DNA from: Terracoccus sp. 273MFTsu3.1
GTDB lineage: Bacteria > Actinomycetota > Actinomycetes > Actinomycetales > Dermatophilaceae
Direction of reading: 5' to 3'
Assembly: GCF_000383675.1 (NCBI RefSeq)
Contig: NZ_KB911820.1
Span: forward strand, 620,001-684,000
DNA: 64,000 bases
Shown here: piece by piece, positions 8,796 to 17,562 of the stretch
Position numbering within the stretch: position 1 is the stretch's first letter
How the letters are laid out: each line of letters starts with the position of its first letter
Translations under genes and position numbers: made by a program
The notes under the pieces: model-generated
The model's input: the letters and a program-made list of their open reading frames with translations, nothing else
The model's database searches: none
Told to the model about the DNA's origin: nothing

Positions 8796-10010
8796 ATGAA
8801 CGCACCCGCCCGTCGCCTCGTCGCGTCGTACTGCTTCCCGCCCTACAGCGACACCGCGGCGGTCGTCGCGGCCAAGCGCGTCCACGACCGCGGCGAGCCC
8901 GTCGACGTCATCTGCAACGCCATGGACTCGATCCGTCACCGGGACCCGGACCTCGTCCAGCTGTGCGGCGGTCTCGTCCGCCGTTTCGCGGCCGTGCCCT
9001 CGCGCACGGCCTTCAGCTCGTGGGGCTCGATCGTCGACTACCAGGAGCTCGGTCTCGAGACCTTCCTCCGCTGGGAGTCGCTGCAGGGCGAGTACGAGTC
9101 CGTCTACAGCAGAGCGCAGTTCGCCGCGTCGCACTTCCTCGCGGTCGCGCTCAAGTCCGCGCGCCCGGGGCTCCGGTGGGACGCCGAGTTCTCGGACCCG
9201 CTGTCGCACGACGTCCTCGGGCAGGTGCGGGCGGCGCCGGCCCACGACGACCGCACCCTCGCGAGACTGCGGTCGGCCGTCGAGGCGGCCGGCTTCCGCC
9301 CGCCGGCCGGTCTCAACGCGTTCGAGTGGTGCGAGGTCGCAGCCTTCGCCCTCGCCGACTCGGTGATGTTCACGAACTCGCGCCAACGCGACTTCATGCT
9401 CGAGGGCTGCCACGACCGCGAGCTCGCGGCCCGGGTGGAGCAGGTCGCCGTCGTGTCACCGCACCCGACCCCACCAGCCGAGCTCTACGACGCGAAACCG
9501 TCCACGCACCAGCTGGACCCGGGCCGGAGGCATATCGGCTACTTCGGCAACTTCTACGCCAACCGCGGCGTCTCGGGGGTGCTCGACGCCCTGACGCTGC
9601 TCCCTCGCGAGGCGCGTGACCGCGTCGTGCTCCACGTCTTCACCTCGAAGCCCGAGGAGCTGCACGACGTCGTCGTCGGTCGCGGACTCGCCGACTGCGT
9701 CCGCGTCGGGCCCTTCGTCGGCTACCTCGAGTTCCTCGCCCTGTCGCGCCGGATGGACTGCCTCCTCGTCAACGACGCCGTGAGCCCGCCGGGGGCGCCG
9801 AACCCCTTCCTGCCGTCGAAGTGGAGCGACTACCGAGGCAGCGGCACCCAGGTGTGGGGTGTCGTCGAGGAGGGCAGCGCGTTGGACGAGCAGCCGCTGG
9901 ACCACCGATCGCCCATCGAGCACGTCAGTGCGGCGGTGCAGGTGCTCCGTCGGATCAGCGCTCTCCCAGCACGATCCGGCGCAGCCGCTCTGCCGAGTCC
10001 GTCCCGCTGA
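8796..10010 (+). CDS. Putative GT-B glycosyltransferase
   Basis: A 404-residue protein placed with the surface-polysaccharide genes. The N-terminus (RRLVASYCFPPYSDTAAVVA) matches the opening strand of GT4-like enzymes. The C-half has IGYFGNFYANRGVSGVLDAL, VVLHVFTSKPEEL and VRVGPFVGYLEFL, typical of the donor-binding lobe. A canonical EX7E motif is not obvious; the equivalent region reads PFLPSKWSDYRGSGTQVWGV, so activity is likely but the subfamily is unclear. The ATG start follows a short GAGGGAC-like site, and the upstream gene ends 10 nt before. The last 56 nt overlap the 3' end of the convergent glycosyltransferase gene. Confidence 0.75.
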   Translation: MNAPARRLVASYCFPPYSDTAAVVAAKRVHDRGEPVDVICNAMDSIRHRDPDLVQLCGGLVRRFAAVPSRTAFSSWGSIVDYQELGLETFLRWESLQGEYESVYSRAQFAASHFLAVALKSARPGLRWDAEFSDPLSHDVLGQVRAAPAHDDRTLARLRSAVEAAGFRPPAGLNAFEWCEVAAFALADSVMFTNSRQRDFMLEGCHDRELAARVEQVAVVSPHPTPPAELYDAKPSTHQLDPGRRHIGYFGNFYANRGVSGVLDALTLLPREARDRVVLHVFTSKPEELHDVVVGRGLADCVRVGPFVGYLEFLALSRRMDCLLVNDAVSPPGAPNPFLPSKWSDYRGSGTQVWGVVEEGSALDEQPLDHRSPIEHVSAAVQVLRRISALPARSGAAALPSPSR

Positions 10011-12918
10011 AGCGGTCGCGCACCGTGTCGACGGTGCGCCCGCTCGCGTCGTCCCAGGTGCCGGAGCCGCTGACCCGCAGGATGCGCTCGGCGGCCTCGG
10101 CCGGAGTGGTCGAGACCCAGTCGGCGGGGAAGAGGCCCGTCGCACCGCCGATGCCGGCATACACCGGCCAGTCGCGCACGACGGGGACGGCGCCGCTCGC
10201 GGCCATCTCGACGAGGCCGATGTGGAAGCCCTCGCGGCGGCTCGAGCTGACGGCCCACCCGACCTCGCGAAGGTGCTCGGGCAGCCGCGTCGTGTAGCCG
10301 ACGAAGTCGACGCCGTCGGCGACGAGCGGGTCGGAGAGCCTGGCGTGGAAGGCGCGCGCAGCCTCGCGCTCGACGGGGTTGGGGTCGTCGACGGCGAAGT
10401 CCTTGCCGATGAGCCGCAGCCGCCAGCGCGGATCCTGCCGCCGCAGCGCGGCGAGCACGTCGAGGGTCCACAGCGGGTCCTTGACCTGCTGCGCCCAGCC
10501 GACCATGCCGAGCGTCGTGCGGGCGGCCTCGGTCTTGGGCAGGACGTAACGCTCGACGTCGACGGGGTTGGCGACGACGTGCTGGCGTATGCCGTCCAGA
10601 CGTCCTCCCAGCGCCGCCGCGGCCGCACGCCGCAGGTGGTCGCTCGGGAAGATCACGTCGTCGACCTTGTCCCACTCGGCCGTGTGCAGCCAGGCGCTCA
10701 GGGTGTCGACACCGTGGAGGCGCACGACGACGCGCGTCCCCTCCGGCACGACCTGCGTGAGCCACGTCAGCCCCTTGTCGGCCCAGTCGACGAAGACGAC
10801 GTCGGCCGAGAGCGCCTCCGCGGTGGCGAGGTCGAGCGCCGGAGGGTGGCCTGTCGCGGCGAGCAGCCGCTCGCGCACCGTCACCGGGTCGACGCCGGTG
10901 TTGGCGAAGCGCTTCTGCCGGGCCGAGAGGTCGAGCACCTCGACGTCGGCCCGGTCGCCGAGGCCGGCGACGACGGCCCCCGCGAACTTCGGGTAGGCGC
11001 CGGGCAGCACGGTGACGCGTGGGCGGTCCACGTCGGTCGGGTGCTGTCGCGACAGCCGCTGCGTCGGGCTGGTCGTGCGCCGGCCGAGCAGACGGCCGAC
11101 CTCGGTCTCGCGGAGGGGAGCGAGGAAGGTGTCGGGCTCGGACACGATGGCCGAGCGCGTCTCGGCGGTGTGGAGCCGGCGTGTGAAGAGCAGGTCGAGA
11201 GCGACGGTCGTGAGGAAGGCGGCGCGGTCGAGGTCGCCGTCGGCGAGCGCGTCGTCGGTGTGACGCAGCGTCACACGGGCGGCGTCGACGACGTCGACGG
11301 TCGACGGGTCGACTCCGGTGAGGACGGCGTGCAGCGCCCCGAGAGCCGGGTGGGGGAGCGAGCCGAAGAGGGCCTCCCGGTCATCGAGGAGGGCCGTGGC
11401 GGCCTCGAGACGTCCGGCCCGCAGCAGCCGGTAGATCACCATCGTCCACAGCTCGGGGTCGAGCTCGACCCGGGTGCGGACGGCCTCGCCGCGCAGGAGG
11501 CGCGATGCCGCGCGGGCAGCGTGCGCGTCGGCGAGAGACCCCCGCAGCTGGCTGGCCGCCGTGCTCAGCACGAGCCCGGCGAGCTCGTGCGCGCCGACGG
11601 CGGGGCTGTCGTCTCCCCACGCGCGCAGCAGGGTCGAGCCGGCGCGGTCGAGGACGACCCGCGTCCCCGGCTCGGCGAGCAGCGCGCCGGCGCGGGTGTC
11701 GACCCGGCCGAAGGCGGGTGCCGCGAGCCGTGCGGGCACGAGCTCGGGGATCGCACGCCGACCGAGGCGCAGGCCCTCCTGCGAGGCCCGGAGCGCAATC
11801 CGGCGGCGGCGTGGCGCGCCGGCGGTGACCCTGGCCTCGATCCAGCCGAGGGAGGCGGGCAGCACCTCGACGCGGTGCGTCTCGGGGAGCTTGCGCAGGC
11901 CGTGCTGGAGCCGCCCGCGGTAGTGCAGGACGCGGATGCCGTGGCCGCTCCGGGCGAGGAAGCCGAGCATCCGCGCGTGCTCGTTGACGGACCCGGCGCT
12001 GCCCGCGACGACGACGAGCGAGCGGGCGCCGGACGGGGGCGTGTGGAAGAGGCCGAAGCCGTCGGCGGTCCCGTCGACGTGAGTCGGCCCGAGCGAGGTG
12101 ATGCCGGGGATGCCGGCCCCACGGAGCGCGGCCTCGACGTGGGCTGGTCCGCCGGGATGGAGCTCGCCGACCTGCCGGAGGTCGGCGAGCTCGGCGGTCG
12201 TGAGGGCGTTGGTGACCGCGGTGCGGTCGGCCGGGTCGGCCTGGGTGCCGGTCGTCAGGGCGGTGAGGACGGACAGGTGGGCCCGGACGGCGGTGTCGGG
12301 GTCGATGGCGAGAGCGGCAGCGGGCGGATCCGCCTGTGCGGCGGGGGGACCGGGCGTCAGGTCGAGCTCGGTGAACTGGCGGTCGAACCGGCTGAGCAGC
12401 TGTCCGTGGAGCACCGTGTCCTCACTGCCGCACAGGTCCTCGACGAACGGGGTGTCGACGAGCCACCGGGTCGGGTAGAGCCTCCCGCCCCGCCCGCGCA
12501 ACGCCGCGGGCGCGAGGTGCGGCGCGACGTGCCGCGAGGCGTCGTCGCCCGCCGACGTCGTGCTGACGACGATGCGTTCGGGGTGGCGGACGGCATACAA
12601 CCTCTCGAGGTGCGTCGGCGCGACGACGTCCGTCCCGTCGACGAAGGTCGTCCACGGTGCCCGCGCGAGCCCGACGCCGCCGTTGCGGGCGGCGCCGGGT
12701 GAGTGGGCCACGGCGTCGACGAGCTCCACCTCGTGACCTGCCAGTGGTCCCCGGGCCACCCGCTCGACGGCGTCCCGGGCGCTCGACCCCGGCCCGTGCA
12801 GCACGACGACGACCTCGAACGCCTCGGCCGGGAGGGTCTGGGCCGCCAGCGCACCGAGGCACGCGGCCACCCGGTCGCAGGAGGCGTGGGCGGACACGAC
12901 GACGGAGAGGTCACGCAC
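9955..12918 (-). CDS. Giant two-domain glycosyltransferase (N-terminal GT2, C-terminal GT-B)
   Basis: About 987 residues from the GTG at 12918. Residues ~1-230 are a GT2 fold: DLSVVVSAHASCDRVAACL, AAQTLPAEAFEVVVV, SPGAARNGGVGLARAPW and TFVDGTDVV, where the DxD-like acid pair reads DGTD. Residues ~300-640 are a less conserved, partly helical spacer. Residues ~650-987 form a GT-B enzyme: VTVLPGAYPKFAGAVVAGL, VFVDWADKGLTWL, VVVRLHGVDTLS, TLGMVGWAQQVKDPLWTLDVL, VGYTTRLPEHL and SSSRREGFHIGLVEMAASG, the nucleotide-sugar loop. A TACCTT hexamer 6 nt before the start indicates a leaderless transcript. It probably adds two sugars of the polysaccharide repeat. Confidence 0.82.
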   Translation of the reverse strand: MRDLSVVVSAHASCDRVAACLGALAAQTLPAEAFEVVVVLHGPGSSARDAVERVARGPLAGHEVELVDAVAHSPGAARNGGVGLARAPWTTFVDGTDVVAPTHLERLYAVRHPERIVVSTTSAGDDASRHVAPHLAPAALRGRGGRLYPTRWLVDTPFVEDLCGSEDTVLHGQLLSRFDRQFTELDLTPGPPAAQADPPAAALAIDPDTAVRAHLSVLTALTTGTQADPADRTAVTNALTTAELADLRQVGELHPGGPAHVEAALRGAGIPGITSLGPTHVDGTADGFGLFHTPPSGARSLVVVAGSAGSVNEHARMLGFLARSGHGIRVLHYRGRLQHGLRKLPETHRVEVLPASLGWIEARVTAGAPRRRRIALRASQEGLRLGRRAIPELVPARLAAPAFGRVDTRAGALLAEPGTRVVLDRAGSTLLRAWGDDSPAVGAHELAGLVLSTAASQLRGSLADAHAARAASRLLRGEAVRTRVELDPELWTMVIYRLLRAGRLEAATALLDDREALFGSLPHPALGALHAVLTGVDPSTVDVVDAARVTLRHTDDALADGDLDRAAFLTTVALDLLFTRRLHTAETRSAIVSEPDTFLAPLRETEVGRLLGRRTTSPTQRLSRQHPTDVDRPRVTVLPGAYPKFAGAVVAGLGDRADVEVLDLSARQKRFANTGVDPVTVRERLLAATGHPPALDLATAEALSADVVFVDWADKGLTWLTQVVPEGTRVVVRLHGVDTLSAWLHTAEWDKVDDVIFPSDHLRRAAAAALGGRLDGIRQHVVANPVDVERYVLPKTEAARTTLGMVGWAQQVKDPLWTLDVLAALRRQDPRWRLRLIGKDFAVDDPNPVEREAARAFHARLSDPLVADGVDFVGYTTRLPEHLREVGWAVSSSRREGFHIGLVEMAASGAVPVVRDWPVYAGIGGATGLFPADWVSTTPAEAAERILRVSGSGTWDDASGRTVDTVRDRFSGTDSAERLRRIVLGER

Positions 12919-12924
12919 CCGGCG

Positions 12925-12930
12925 AAGGTA
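12925..12930 (-). promoter_or_regulatory. -10 element of a leaderless promoter for the 12918 glycosyltransferase
   Basis: TACCTT on the minus strand ends exactly 6 nt before the GTG start, which puts the transcription start at or next to the initiation codon. It matches the spacing seen at many other genes in this window. Confidence 0.5.
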
Positions 12931-13000
12931 GTCGCGCGATGTGAATAGGCTGGACGGGCGCGCGACCGCGCAGGTGAACGACCGGTGATCAGGAGGTGGC

Positions 13001-13873
13001 GTGCCCGAGGGAGACACCGTGTGGCGCACCGCCACCCGCCTCGACCAGGCCCTCGCCGGCCGCGAGATCGTCGAGTCCGACCTGCGCTGGCCGGGTGAGA
13101 TCGCCACGGCCGACCTCACGGGCCGCACGACGCTCGAGGTCGTCAGCCGCGGCAAGCACGTGCTGCACCGCATCGAGGGTGGCCTCACCCTCCATTCGCA
13201 CCTGCGGATGGAGGGTCAGTGGCGCGTCGAGGCGACGCCCGGGCTGCCCGCCCGGTGGCGGCGCAACCCGCAGCTGCGCGCCCTCGTCGCGGCCCCGGAC
13301 TGGACCGCGCTCGGGCTGCGACTCGGCATGCTCGACCTCGTGCCGACCGCGCGCGAGGGCGACCTCGTGGGCCACCTCGGGCCCGACGTGCTCGGTCCCG
13401 ACTGGGACCTCGGGCGAGCGGTCGCCAACGTGGCCGGTGCCCCCGTCCCCGTCGGTCAGGCGCTCCTGGACCAGCGCAACCTCGCGGGCGTCGGCACGAT
13501 GTGGTGCGCCGAGACGCTCTTCCTCGAGCGGGTGCCGCCGTGGAGCCGGGCCGACGAGCTCGGGCGCGAGACCGTCGAGCGGGTCGTGGCCCGGGCGCAC
13601 CGCCTCATCGACAACGGCCGGCGCCACGCGGTGCAGTCGAGCACCGGCAGCCAGCGCCTCGACGAGGCCCACTACGTCCACGCGCGCAGCGGTCGGCCCT
13701 GCCGGCGCTGTGGTGCCACGGTGCGCGTCGCGATGATCGGCGAGCCCACCCGCGAGCGCACGATGTTCTACTGCCCGGGCTGCCAGGGCGGTCTGGGACC
13801 GACCGACGACGGCCGGCCCCAGGTGCCCCTCGGCTCGAACCGGGGAGCAGCCCGGTCGCGACGCTCGTACTGA
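13001..13873 (+). CDS. nei: Fpg/Nei-family DNA glycosylase/AP lyase (endonuclease VIII type)
   Basis: Base-excision repair enzyme that removes oxidised bases and nicks abasic sites. It is 290 residues. After Met removal the N-terminal proline (PEGDT) is the catalytic nucleophile and the next Glu the general acid. RGKHVLHRIEG carries the conserved lysine. LLDQRNLAGVGTMWCAETL is the helix-two-turn-helix DNA-binding element, and the zinc finger is C234-x2-C237-x20-C258-x2-C261. PEGDTV rather than PELPEV places it with Nei rather than Fpg. The GTG start at 13001 is fixed by a perfect AGGAGG at 12991. The gene is unrelated to the glycan genes next to it. Confidence 0.93.
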   Translation: MPEGDTVWRTATRLDQALAGREIVESDLRWPGEIATADLTGRTTLEVVSRGKHVLHRIEGGLTLHSHLRMEGQWRVEATPGLPARWRRNPQLRALVAAPDWTALGLRLGMLDLVPTAREGDLVGHLGPDVLGPDWDLGRAVANVAGAPVPVGQALLDQRNLAGVGTMWCAETLFLERVPPWSRADELGRETVERVVARAHRLIDNGRRHAVQSSTGSQRLDEAHYVHARSGRPCRRCGATVRVAMIGEPTRERTMFYCPGCQGGLGPTDDGRPQVPLGSNRGAARSRRSY

Positions 13874-13876
13874 CCG

Positions 13877-14728
13877 TCACCAGCCCCGAGCCGCCCCGGG
13901 GTAGTCGGTGATGATGACGTTGGCGTGCAGGTCGTCGCGGAAGCGCGCGAAGGTCGACGCGCTGTTGACGGTCCAGACCGCGACCTGCATGCCCTTGCCG
14001 TGGATCGTCGCGTCGAGGCCGTCGCGCCAGTTCGCGTAGCTGTAGGACACGTCGTAGCAGCCCTTGGAGTCGGCGGTCGCGACCTCGGCGTCGGTGACCG
14101 AGGACTCGAGGCACGAGACCCGCATCGCCGACCGGGCGGCGTGGATCGTCGCGGCCGTGGTGCGCCAGTCGAAGTCCTGGATGATGCTGCGGCCGGCGAT
14201 CCCGCGGTCGACGAGACGCGAGACGAGCAGTCGCGCGTCGGCCTGCGCCGCCGCGGCCGTCTGGGAGGCGGGGTGCTTGAGCTCGACGCGCAGGACCGCG
14301 TTCGTGTTGGGCGAGGCGCGGAAGGCTGCCGCGACGTCGGTGAGCCGGGCGAGGGGCTCGCCGCTGCAGCGCACCTGGTCGATCTGCGCCCATGACGAGC
14401 CGGTGATCGTCCGGTTCAGGCCGCAGGCCGACAGCGAGTTGTCGTGGCGGAAGACGCCGACGTCGTCGGTGGTGAAGTAGACGTCGCCCTCGATGTCGTC
14501 GATGTTGGCCGCGAGCGCGCCCTTGAACGCCTTGAGCGAGTTGTCGGGACCCCAGCCGCCTCCGCGGTGGGCCGAGATCTTGCCGTACGTCGCTGCTTGC
14601 GCCGGCGCGGCGGTCGTCGTCACGACGGTCGCCGCGGTGGCTGCAGCCACGGCGAGAGTGGCGCCGACGGCGAGGACGCGTCGCCGCGACCTCGGCGATC
14701 GGGTGCGGACGTGCTGCTGCTGGGTCAT
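13877..14728 (-). CDS. Exported glycerophosphodiester phosphodiesterase family protein
   Basis: 283 residues. The N-terminus RSRRRVLAVGATLAVAAA, ending at APAQA, is a signal peptide with a twin-arginine pattern, so the protein probably acts outside the membrane. The GDPD fold is shown by ISAHRGGGWGPDNSLKAF (the usual HRG...PENT, here with Asp for Glu), DDIEGDVYFTTDDVGVFRHD (metal-binding acids and the HD pair), VELKHP and a late VWTVNSASTFARF. Family members hydrolyse glycerophosphodiesters to an alcohol and glycerol-3-phosphate; the exact substrate is unknown. The start at 14728 is preferred because CAGGGG lies 9 nt upstream; ATG at 14737 would leave no spacing. It is convergent with nei with a 3-nt gap. 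Confidence 0.85.
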   Translation of the reverse strand: MTQQQHVRTRSPRSRRRVLAVGATLAVAAATAATVVTTTAAPAQAATYGKISAHRGGGWGPDNSLKAFKGALAANIDDIEGDVYFTTDDVGVFRHDNSLSACGLNRTITGSSWAQIDQVRCSGEPLARLTDVAAAFRASPNTNAVLRVELKHPASQTAAAAQADARLLVSRLVDRGIAGRSIIQDFDWRTTAATIHAARSAMRVSCLESSVTDAEVATADSKGCYDVSYSYANWRDGLDATIHGKGMQVAVWTVNSASTFARFRDDLHANVIITDYPGAARGW

Positions 14729-14864
14729 GAAGACCATCCCCTGACGGTGTGTGCGGGCGGACCCGCTCTTCGTGGTGGGCGTCGGTGCCCACCGAAACGC
14801 AACCTACGTGTCGGTGCGCGGTCCTAGGGTGTTTGGGACCGCAGCAATCGAGAGGAGCACGGCC

Positions 14865-15293
14865 ATGGCATCCCGCCTCAACCCCTACATCGGTTTCAAG
14901 GACGACGCCCGAGCGGCGATGGAGTTCTACAGGTCCGTCTTCGGCGGCGAGCTGACGGTGTCGACGTTCGGCGAGTTCGGCGACAGCGGCCCCAACGCCG
15001 AGGGGGTCATGCACGCCCAGCTCGAGACCCCGAGCGGCTACACGATCATGGCGTCCGACACCCCCGAGGGGATGACCTACACGCCCGGCTCGGCCATCAC
15101 GGTCAGCCTCAGCGGCGACGACACCGACGAGCTCAAGCGCTACTGGGCCGGCCTCGCCGAGGGCGGCACCGTCTCGATGCCGCTCGAGAAGCAGGCGTGG
15201 GGCGACGAGTTCGGCATGCTGACCGACCGGTTCGGCATCGCCTGGATGGTCAACATCGGCAGCGGCACGTCGAGCGACGCGCCCACGGGGTGA
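14865..15293 (+). CDS. VOC family protein (PhnB/glyoxalase-like)
   Basis: 142 residues of the vicinal-oxygen-chelate fold. The opening RLNPYIGFKDDARAAMEFY and later FGGELTVSTFGEF, HAQLETPSGYTIMASDTP and FGMLTDRFGIAWMVNI are typical of the PhnB-like subgroup. Substrate and activity cannot be assigned, because this subgroup covers isomerases, dioxygenases and binding proteins. The ATG has AGAGGAGC 9-14 nt upstream. A TAGGGT hexamer at 14825-14830 may be its -10 element, giving a short leader. The gene is followed by a hairpin terminator shared with the convergent kinase. Confidence 0.85.
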   Translation: MASRLNPYIGFKDDARAAMEFYRSVFGGELTVSTFGEFGDSGPNAEGVMHAQLETPSGYTIMASDTPEGMTYTPGSAITVSLSGDDTDELKRYWAGLAEGGTVSMPLEKQAWGDEFGMLTDRFGIAWMVNIGSGTSSDAPTG

Positions 15294-15306
15294 GCGCCGA
15301 GGCGGT

Positions 15307-15331
15307 CCGGTCGGGCCTCAGTCCCGACCGG
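15307..15331. terminator. Bidirectional hairpin between convergent VOC and PfkB genes
   Basis: Perfect 9-bp stem CCGGTCGGG / CCCGACCGG with a 7-nt loop, centred in the 24-nt gap between the stop codons at 15293 and 15318. The kinase stop codon lies in the loop. There is no T-tract on either side. Confidence 0.65.
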
Positions 15332-16253
15332 CGCCGCCGTAGTGGCTCGCCAGCTGACGGGTGAGCTCGTCCGGGCCGATGAGGCTCGAGTGCGTGCCCG
15401 CGGTGCCGCACGCCCACGACCCCGCGACGGTCCCGGCCCGCGCTGCCGCGCGTGCGTCACCGCCGGCGAGCCACGCGTGCAGGAACGCCGAGACGTACGC
15501 GTCGCCGGCGCCGTTCGAGTCCACGGCCGGGCGGCCGTCGATGTCGACGGCGGCCACCGCGAACGACCCGCCTTCGCGCACCGTCACCCGGCTGCCGCGG
15601 GCGCCGTCCATGACGACGACGAGCCGGGCCCGCCCGCGGTCGAGCACGTCGGCAACGACGTCGTCCTCGACCCCGGTCAGCCGCGAGCCAGACACGAAGA
15701 CGAGGTCGGCGGCATACGCGAACGGACGGTGGTGGGGGTTGCGCCCGTCCCAGTCGTGCAGGTCCGTCGACGTCGTGGCGCCGGCGGCCGCGGCGTCCTC
15801 GAGGGCGCCGACGGTCCACGGCATGATCGAGGCGTGCACGTGCCGCGCCTGCTCGAGCGGGCCGCGCCAGAGCGTCGGGTCGGGGGCGAGGTCGTAGGGG
15901 TGGCGGGGGTCGTAGAACGACATCCGACGGCCCGTCGCGTCGACGAGGTTGACGGCGCGACGGGTGCCGCTGGCGTCGACGACATGGTCGAAGACGAGAC
16001 CCTCGGCCGCGAACCGGTCGAGGAGCATCCGGCCCTCGTGGTCGTCGCCGATGACGTCGACGAAACGCGTGGCGAGACCGAGGCGGTGGCAGCCGAGCGC
16101 GACGCCGCTGCCCGTGTGCCCGACGACCGTGTCGATGGGCGGGACGACGTGGGAGTCGGCGAAGGGGACGGGCAGGACCTCGACACGCACGATGGTGTCG
16201 ACGCCGGCACCGCCGACGACGAGGACGTCAGTCTTCACGGCCTCATTGTGCAC
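15318..16253 (-). CDS. PfkB-family carbohydrate/nucleoside kinase
   Basis: 311-residue ribokinase-fold kinase, probably phosphorylating a sugar or nucleoside in the cytoplasm. It has the N-terminal VLVVGGAGVDTIVRVEVLPVP, the HTGSGVALGCHRLGL substrate-side motif and the C-terminal DSNGAGDAYVSAFLHAW. Asp251 in NGAGD is the catalytic base. The substrate cannot be deduced. The start is uncertain: GTG at 16253 (used) or GTG at 16238, neither with an ideal ribosome site. It lies 12 nt downstream of the copper lipoprotein gene on the same strand and may share its promoter. Confidence 0.85.
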   Translation of the reverse strand: MHNEAVKTDVLVVGGAGVDTIVRVEVLPVPFADSHVVPPIDTVVGHTGSGVALGCHRLGLATRFVDVIGDDHEGRMLLDRFAAEGLVFDHVVDASGTRRAVNLVDATGRRMSFYDPRHPYDLAPDPTLWRGPLEQARHVHASIMPWTVGALEDAAAAGATTSTDLHDWDGRNPHHRPFAYAADLVFVSGSRLTGVEDDVVADVLDRGRARLVVVMDGARGSRVTVREGGSFAVAAVDIDGRPAVDSNGAGDAYVSAFLHAWLAGGDARAAARAGTVAGSWACGTAGTHSSLIGPDELTRQLASHYGGAGRD

Positions 16254-16265
16254 GGCCCCGCGCGG

Positions 16266-17507
16266 TCAGGGACGCGTGACGCTGAGCAGGCCGAGGCACA
16301 TCTCGTCGGTCGTGCCCTCGCCCCAGACGACGTAGCGCTCGGGAAGCCCCTGGAGGTCGGGCAGCTTGTCGCGCCAGGCCTGGTCGTGGGTGCAGCTGAC
16401 CCGGATCGAGTCGCCGGGGCGGATCGGCGTCGGCGGGATCGGGACCGAGCCCTGGTTGTCGAAGTCCCAGACCTTGATGTCGAGCAGCGTCCTGGCGCGC
16501 GCCGTGTCGGGGTTGAGGTCGATGCGCAGCGACGAACCGAGCAGGTGCATGTGGCCGGCCACGGCGCGGATCGTCGCGGCCTGCTCGACGCTGCGCGTGC
16601 AGGACTGGGTGGGGCCGGGGGTCGGGATGAGCGTCCCGTCGCAGACGAGGAGCAGGCCGTTGACGATGCGCGACGACATGGCGCCGAAGCGCTCGGTGAC
16701 GTCGGCGACTGCCGCGTTGCGGTCGCACAGCGGTCCTGACTTACCTGCGCGACAAGGCAGCTCGACGGGCGCTGGGTAGAGCATCGTCTCGAGGGGCGTG
16801 AGCTTCGACGAGGACGAGAGGCGCAGCTTCACCGAGGTGCGGTCGGGCGTCACGCCGTGCCGGAGGTTGTAGTGCACCTGCATGACGAGCAGGGATCCGC
16901 GCTCCATGGGGATGCCGACGTCGGCCGGCAGGACGTTCTCGCGCCCGCCCGGTGCCCAGGCTCCGACCCACGGGGCGTCGTCGAGGCTCGCGCCGCGCGA
17001 CCCGAGCCCGGTGCCGCCGAAGCAGGTCCAGCCGTTGCCGCCGGACTCGGCGTCGCGGGCGCGGGCCGCGGCGGCCGCCGACGGTGGCACGCGGAAGAGG
17101 ATGACGTGGTGCACCTCCTGTGGCTGGCCCGGTGCGATGTCGAAGCCGGTGACGAACGCGTCGCGTGTCACCTGCGGGTCGAGGACGAAGCACCGGTAGT
17201 CGTCGGTGCCGGTCGTCGGCGCCTTCGGCGTGTAGGAGACCGGGGACGTCACCGTCCGCATCGACTCGCCGGCCCGCAGCGCAGCCGGCTTGGCGGGAGC
17301 GACGGGCTTCGCCGCGTGACCGGTGGCGGCCGCCGTGCCCGCCGGCTCGCTCGTACCGTGACCCGCGGTGTGCGCGGTCGCGTGGCCCTCGAGCCGGGCC
17401 TGGGCGGTCGGGTCGGGCGTGCCGCAGCCCGCGACGAGCAGGGCGACCGCGGCGACGGCCGCCGCGACGGCAGCCCGCATCGCGGTCCGGCCGCGTCGAG
17501 TCCTCAT
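16266..17507 (-). CDS. Lipoprotein with PHM/dopamine beta-monooxygenase-type copper ligands
   Basis: 413 residues. The signal peptide ends in a lipobox (VAGC, Cys28), so the protein is anchored outside the membrane, followed by a His/Ala/Thr-rich linker to about residue 95. The rest matches the copper type II monooxygenase layout: EVHHVILFRV (H133, H134), a QVHYN motif (H212), AGHMHLLG (H319, H321) and GTTDEMCLG (M403). These correspond in order and spacing to the CuH (two His plus one His) and CuM (HxH plus Met) ligands of peptidylglycine and dopamine monooxygenases. Extra Cys pairs (106, 162, 252, 261, 289, 303, 372, 404) fit disulfides. The family is known; a bacterial substrate is not. 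Expression is probably leaderless. Confidence 0.8.
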   Translation of the reverse strand: MRTRRGRTAMRAAVAAAVAAVALLVAGCGTPDPTAQARLEGHATAHTAGHGTSEPAGTAAATGHAAKPVAPAKPAALRAGESMRTVTSPVSYTPKAPTTGTDDYRCFVLDPQVTRDAFVTGFDIAPGQPQEVHHVILFRVPPSAAAAARARDAESGGNGWTCFGGTGLGSRGASLDDAPWVGAWAPGGRENVLPADVGIPMERGSLLVMQVHYNLRHGVTPDRTSVKLRLSSSSKLTPLETMLYPAPVELPCRAGKSGPLCDRNAAVADVTERFGAMSSRIVNGLLLVCDGTLIPTPGPTQSCTRSVEQAATIRAVAGHMHLLGSSLRIDLNPDTARARTLLDIKVWDFDNQGSVPIPPTPIRPGDSIRVSCTHDQAWRDKLPDLQGLPERYVVWGEGTTDEMCLGLLSVTRP

Positions 17508-17513
17508 CCCGTC

Positions 17514-17519
17514 AGTCTA
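17514..17519 (-). promoter_or_regulatory. -10 element of a leaderless promoter for the copper lipoprotein
   Basis: TAGACT on the minus strand, followed by 6 nt (GACGGG) and the ATG at 17507. Confidence 0.55.
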
Positions 17520-17562
17520 GGAACGAGGCCGTCCCGCGGAGCCGTTGTCGAGCGTTTGGTCG

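Noticed and set aside
1-12918. Secondary-metabolite (NRPS/PKS) cluster
   Set aside because: All genes are sugar-nucleotide, glycosyltransferase or exporter genes; no carrier, ketosynthase or adenylation domain.
12919-13188. Extended N-terminus of the 987-residue glycosyltransferase
   Set aside because: It would run through the nei start and promoter on the opposite strand and shows no GT2 sequence before VRDLSVVVSAH.
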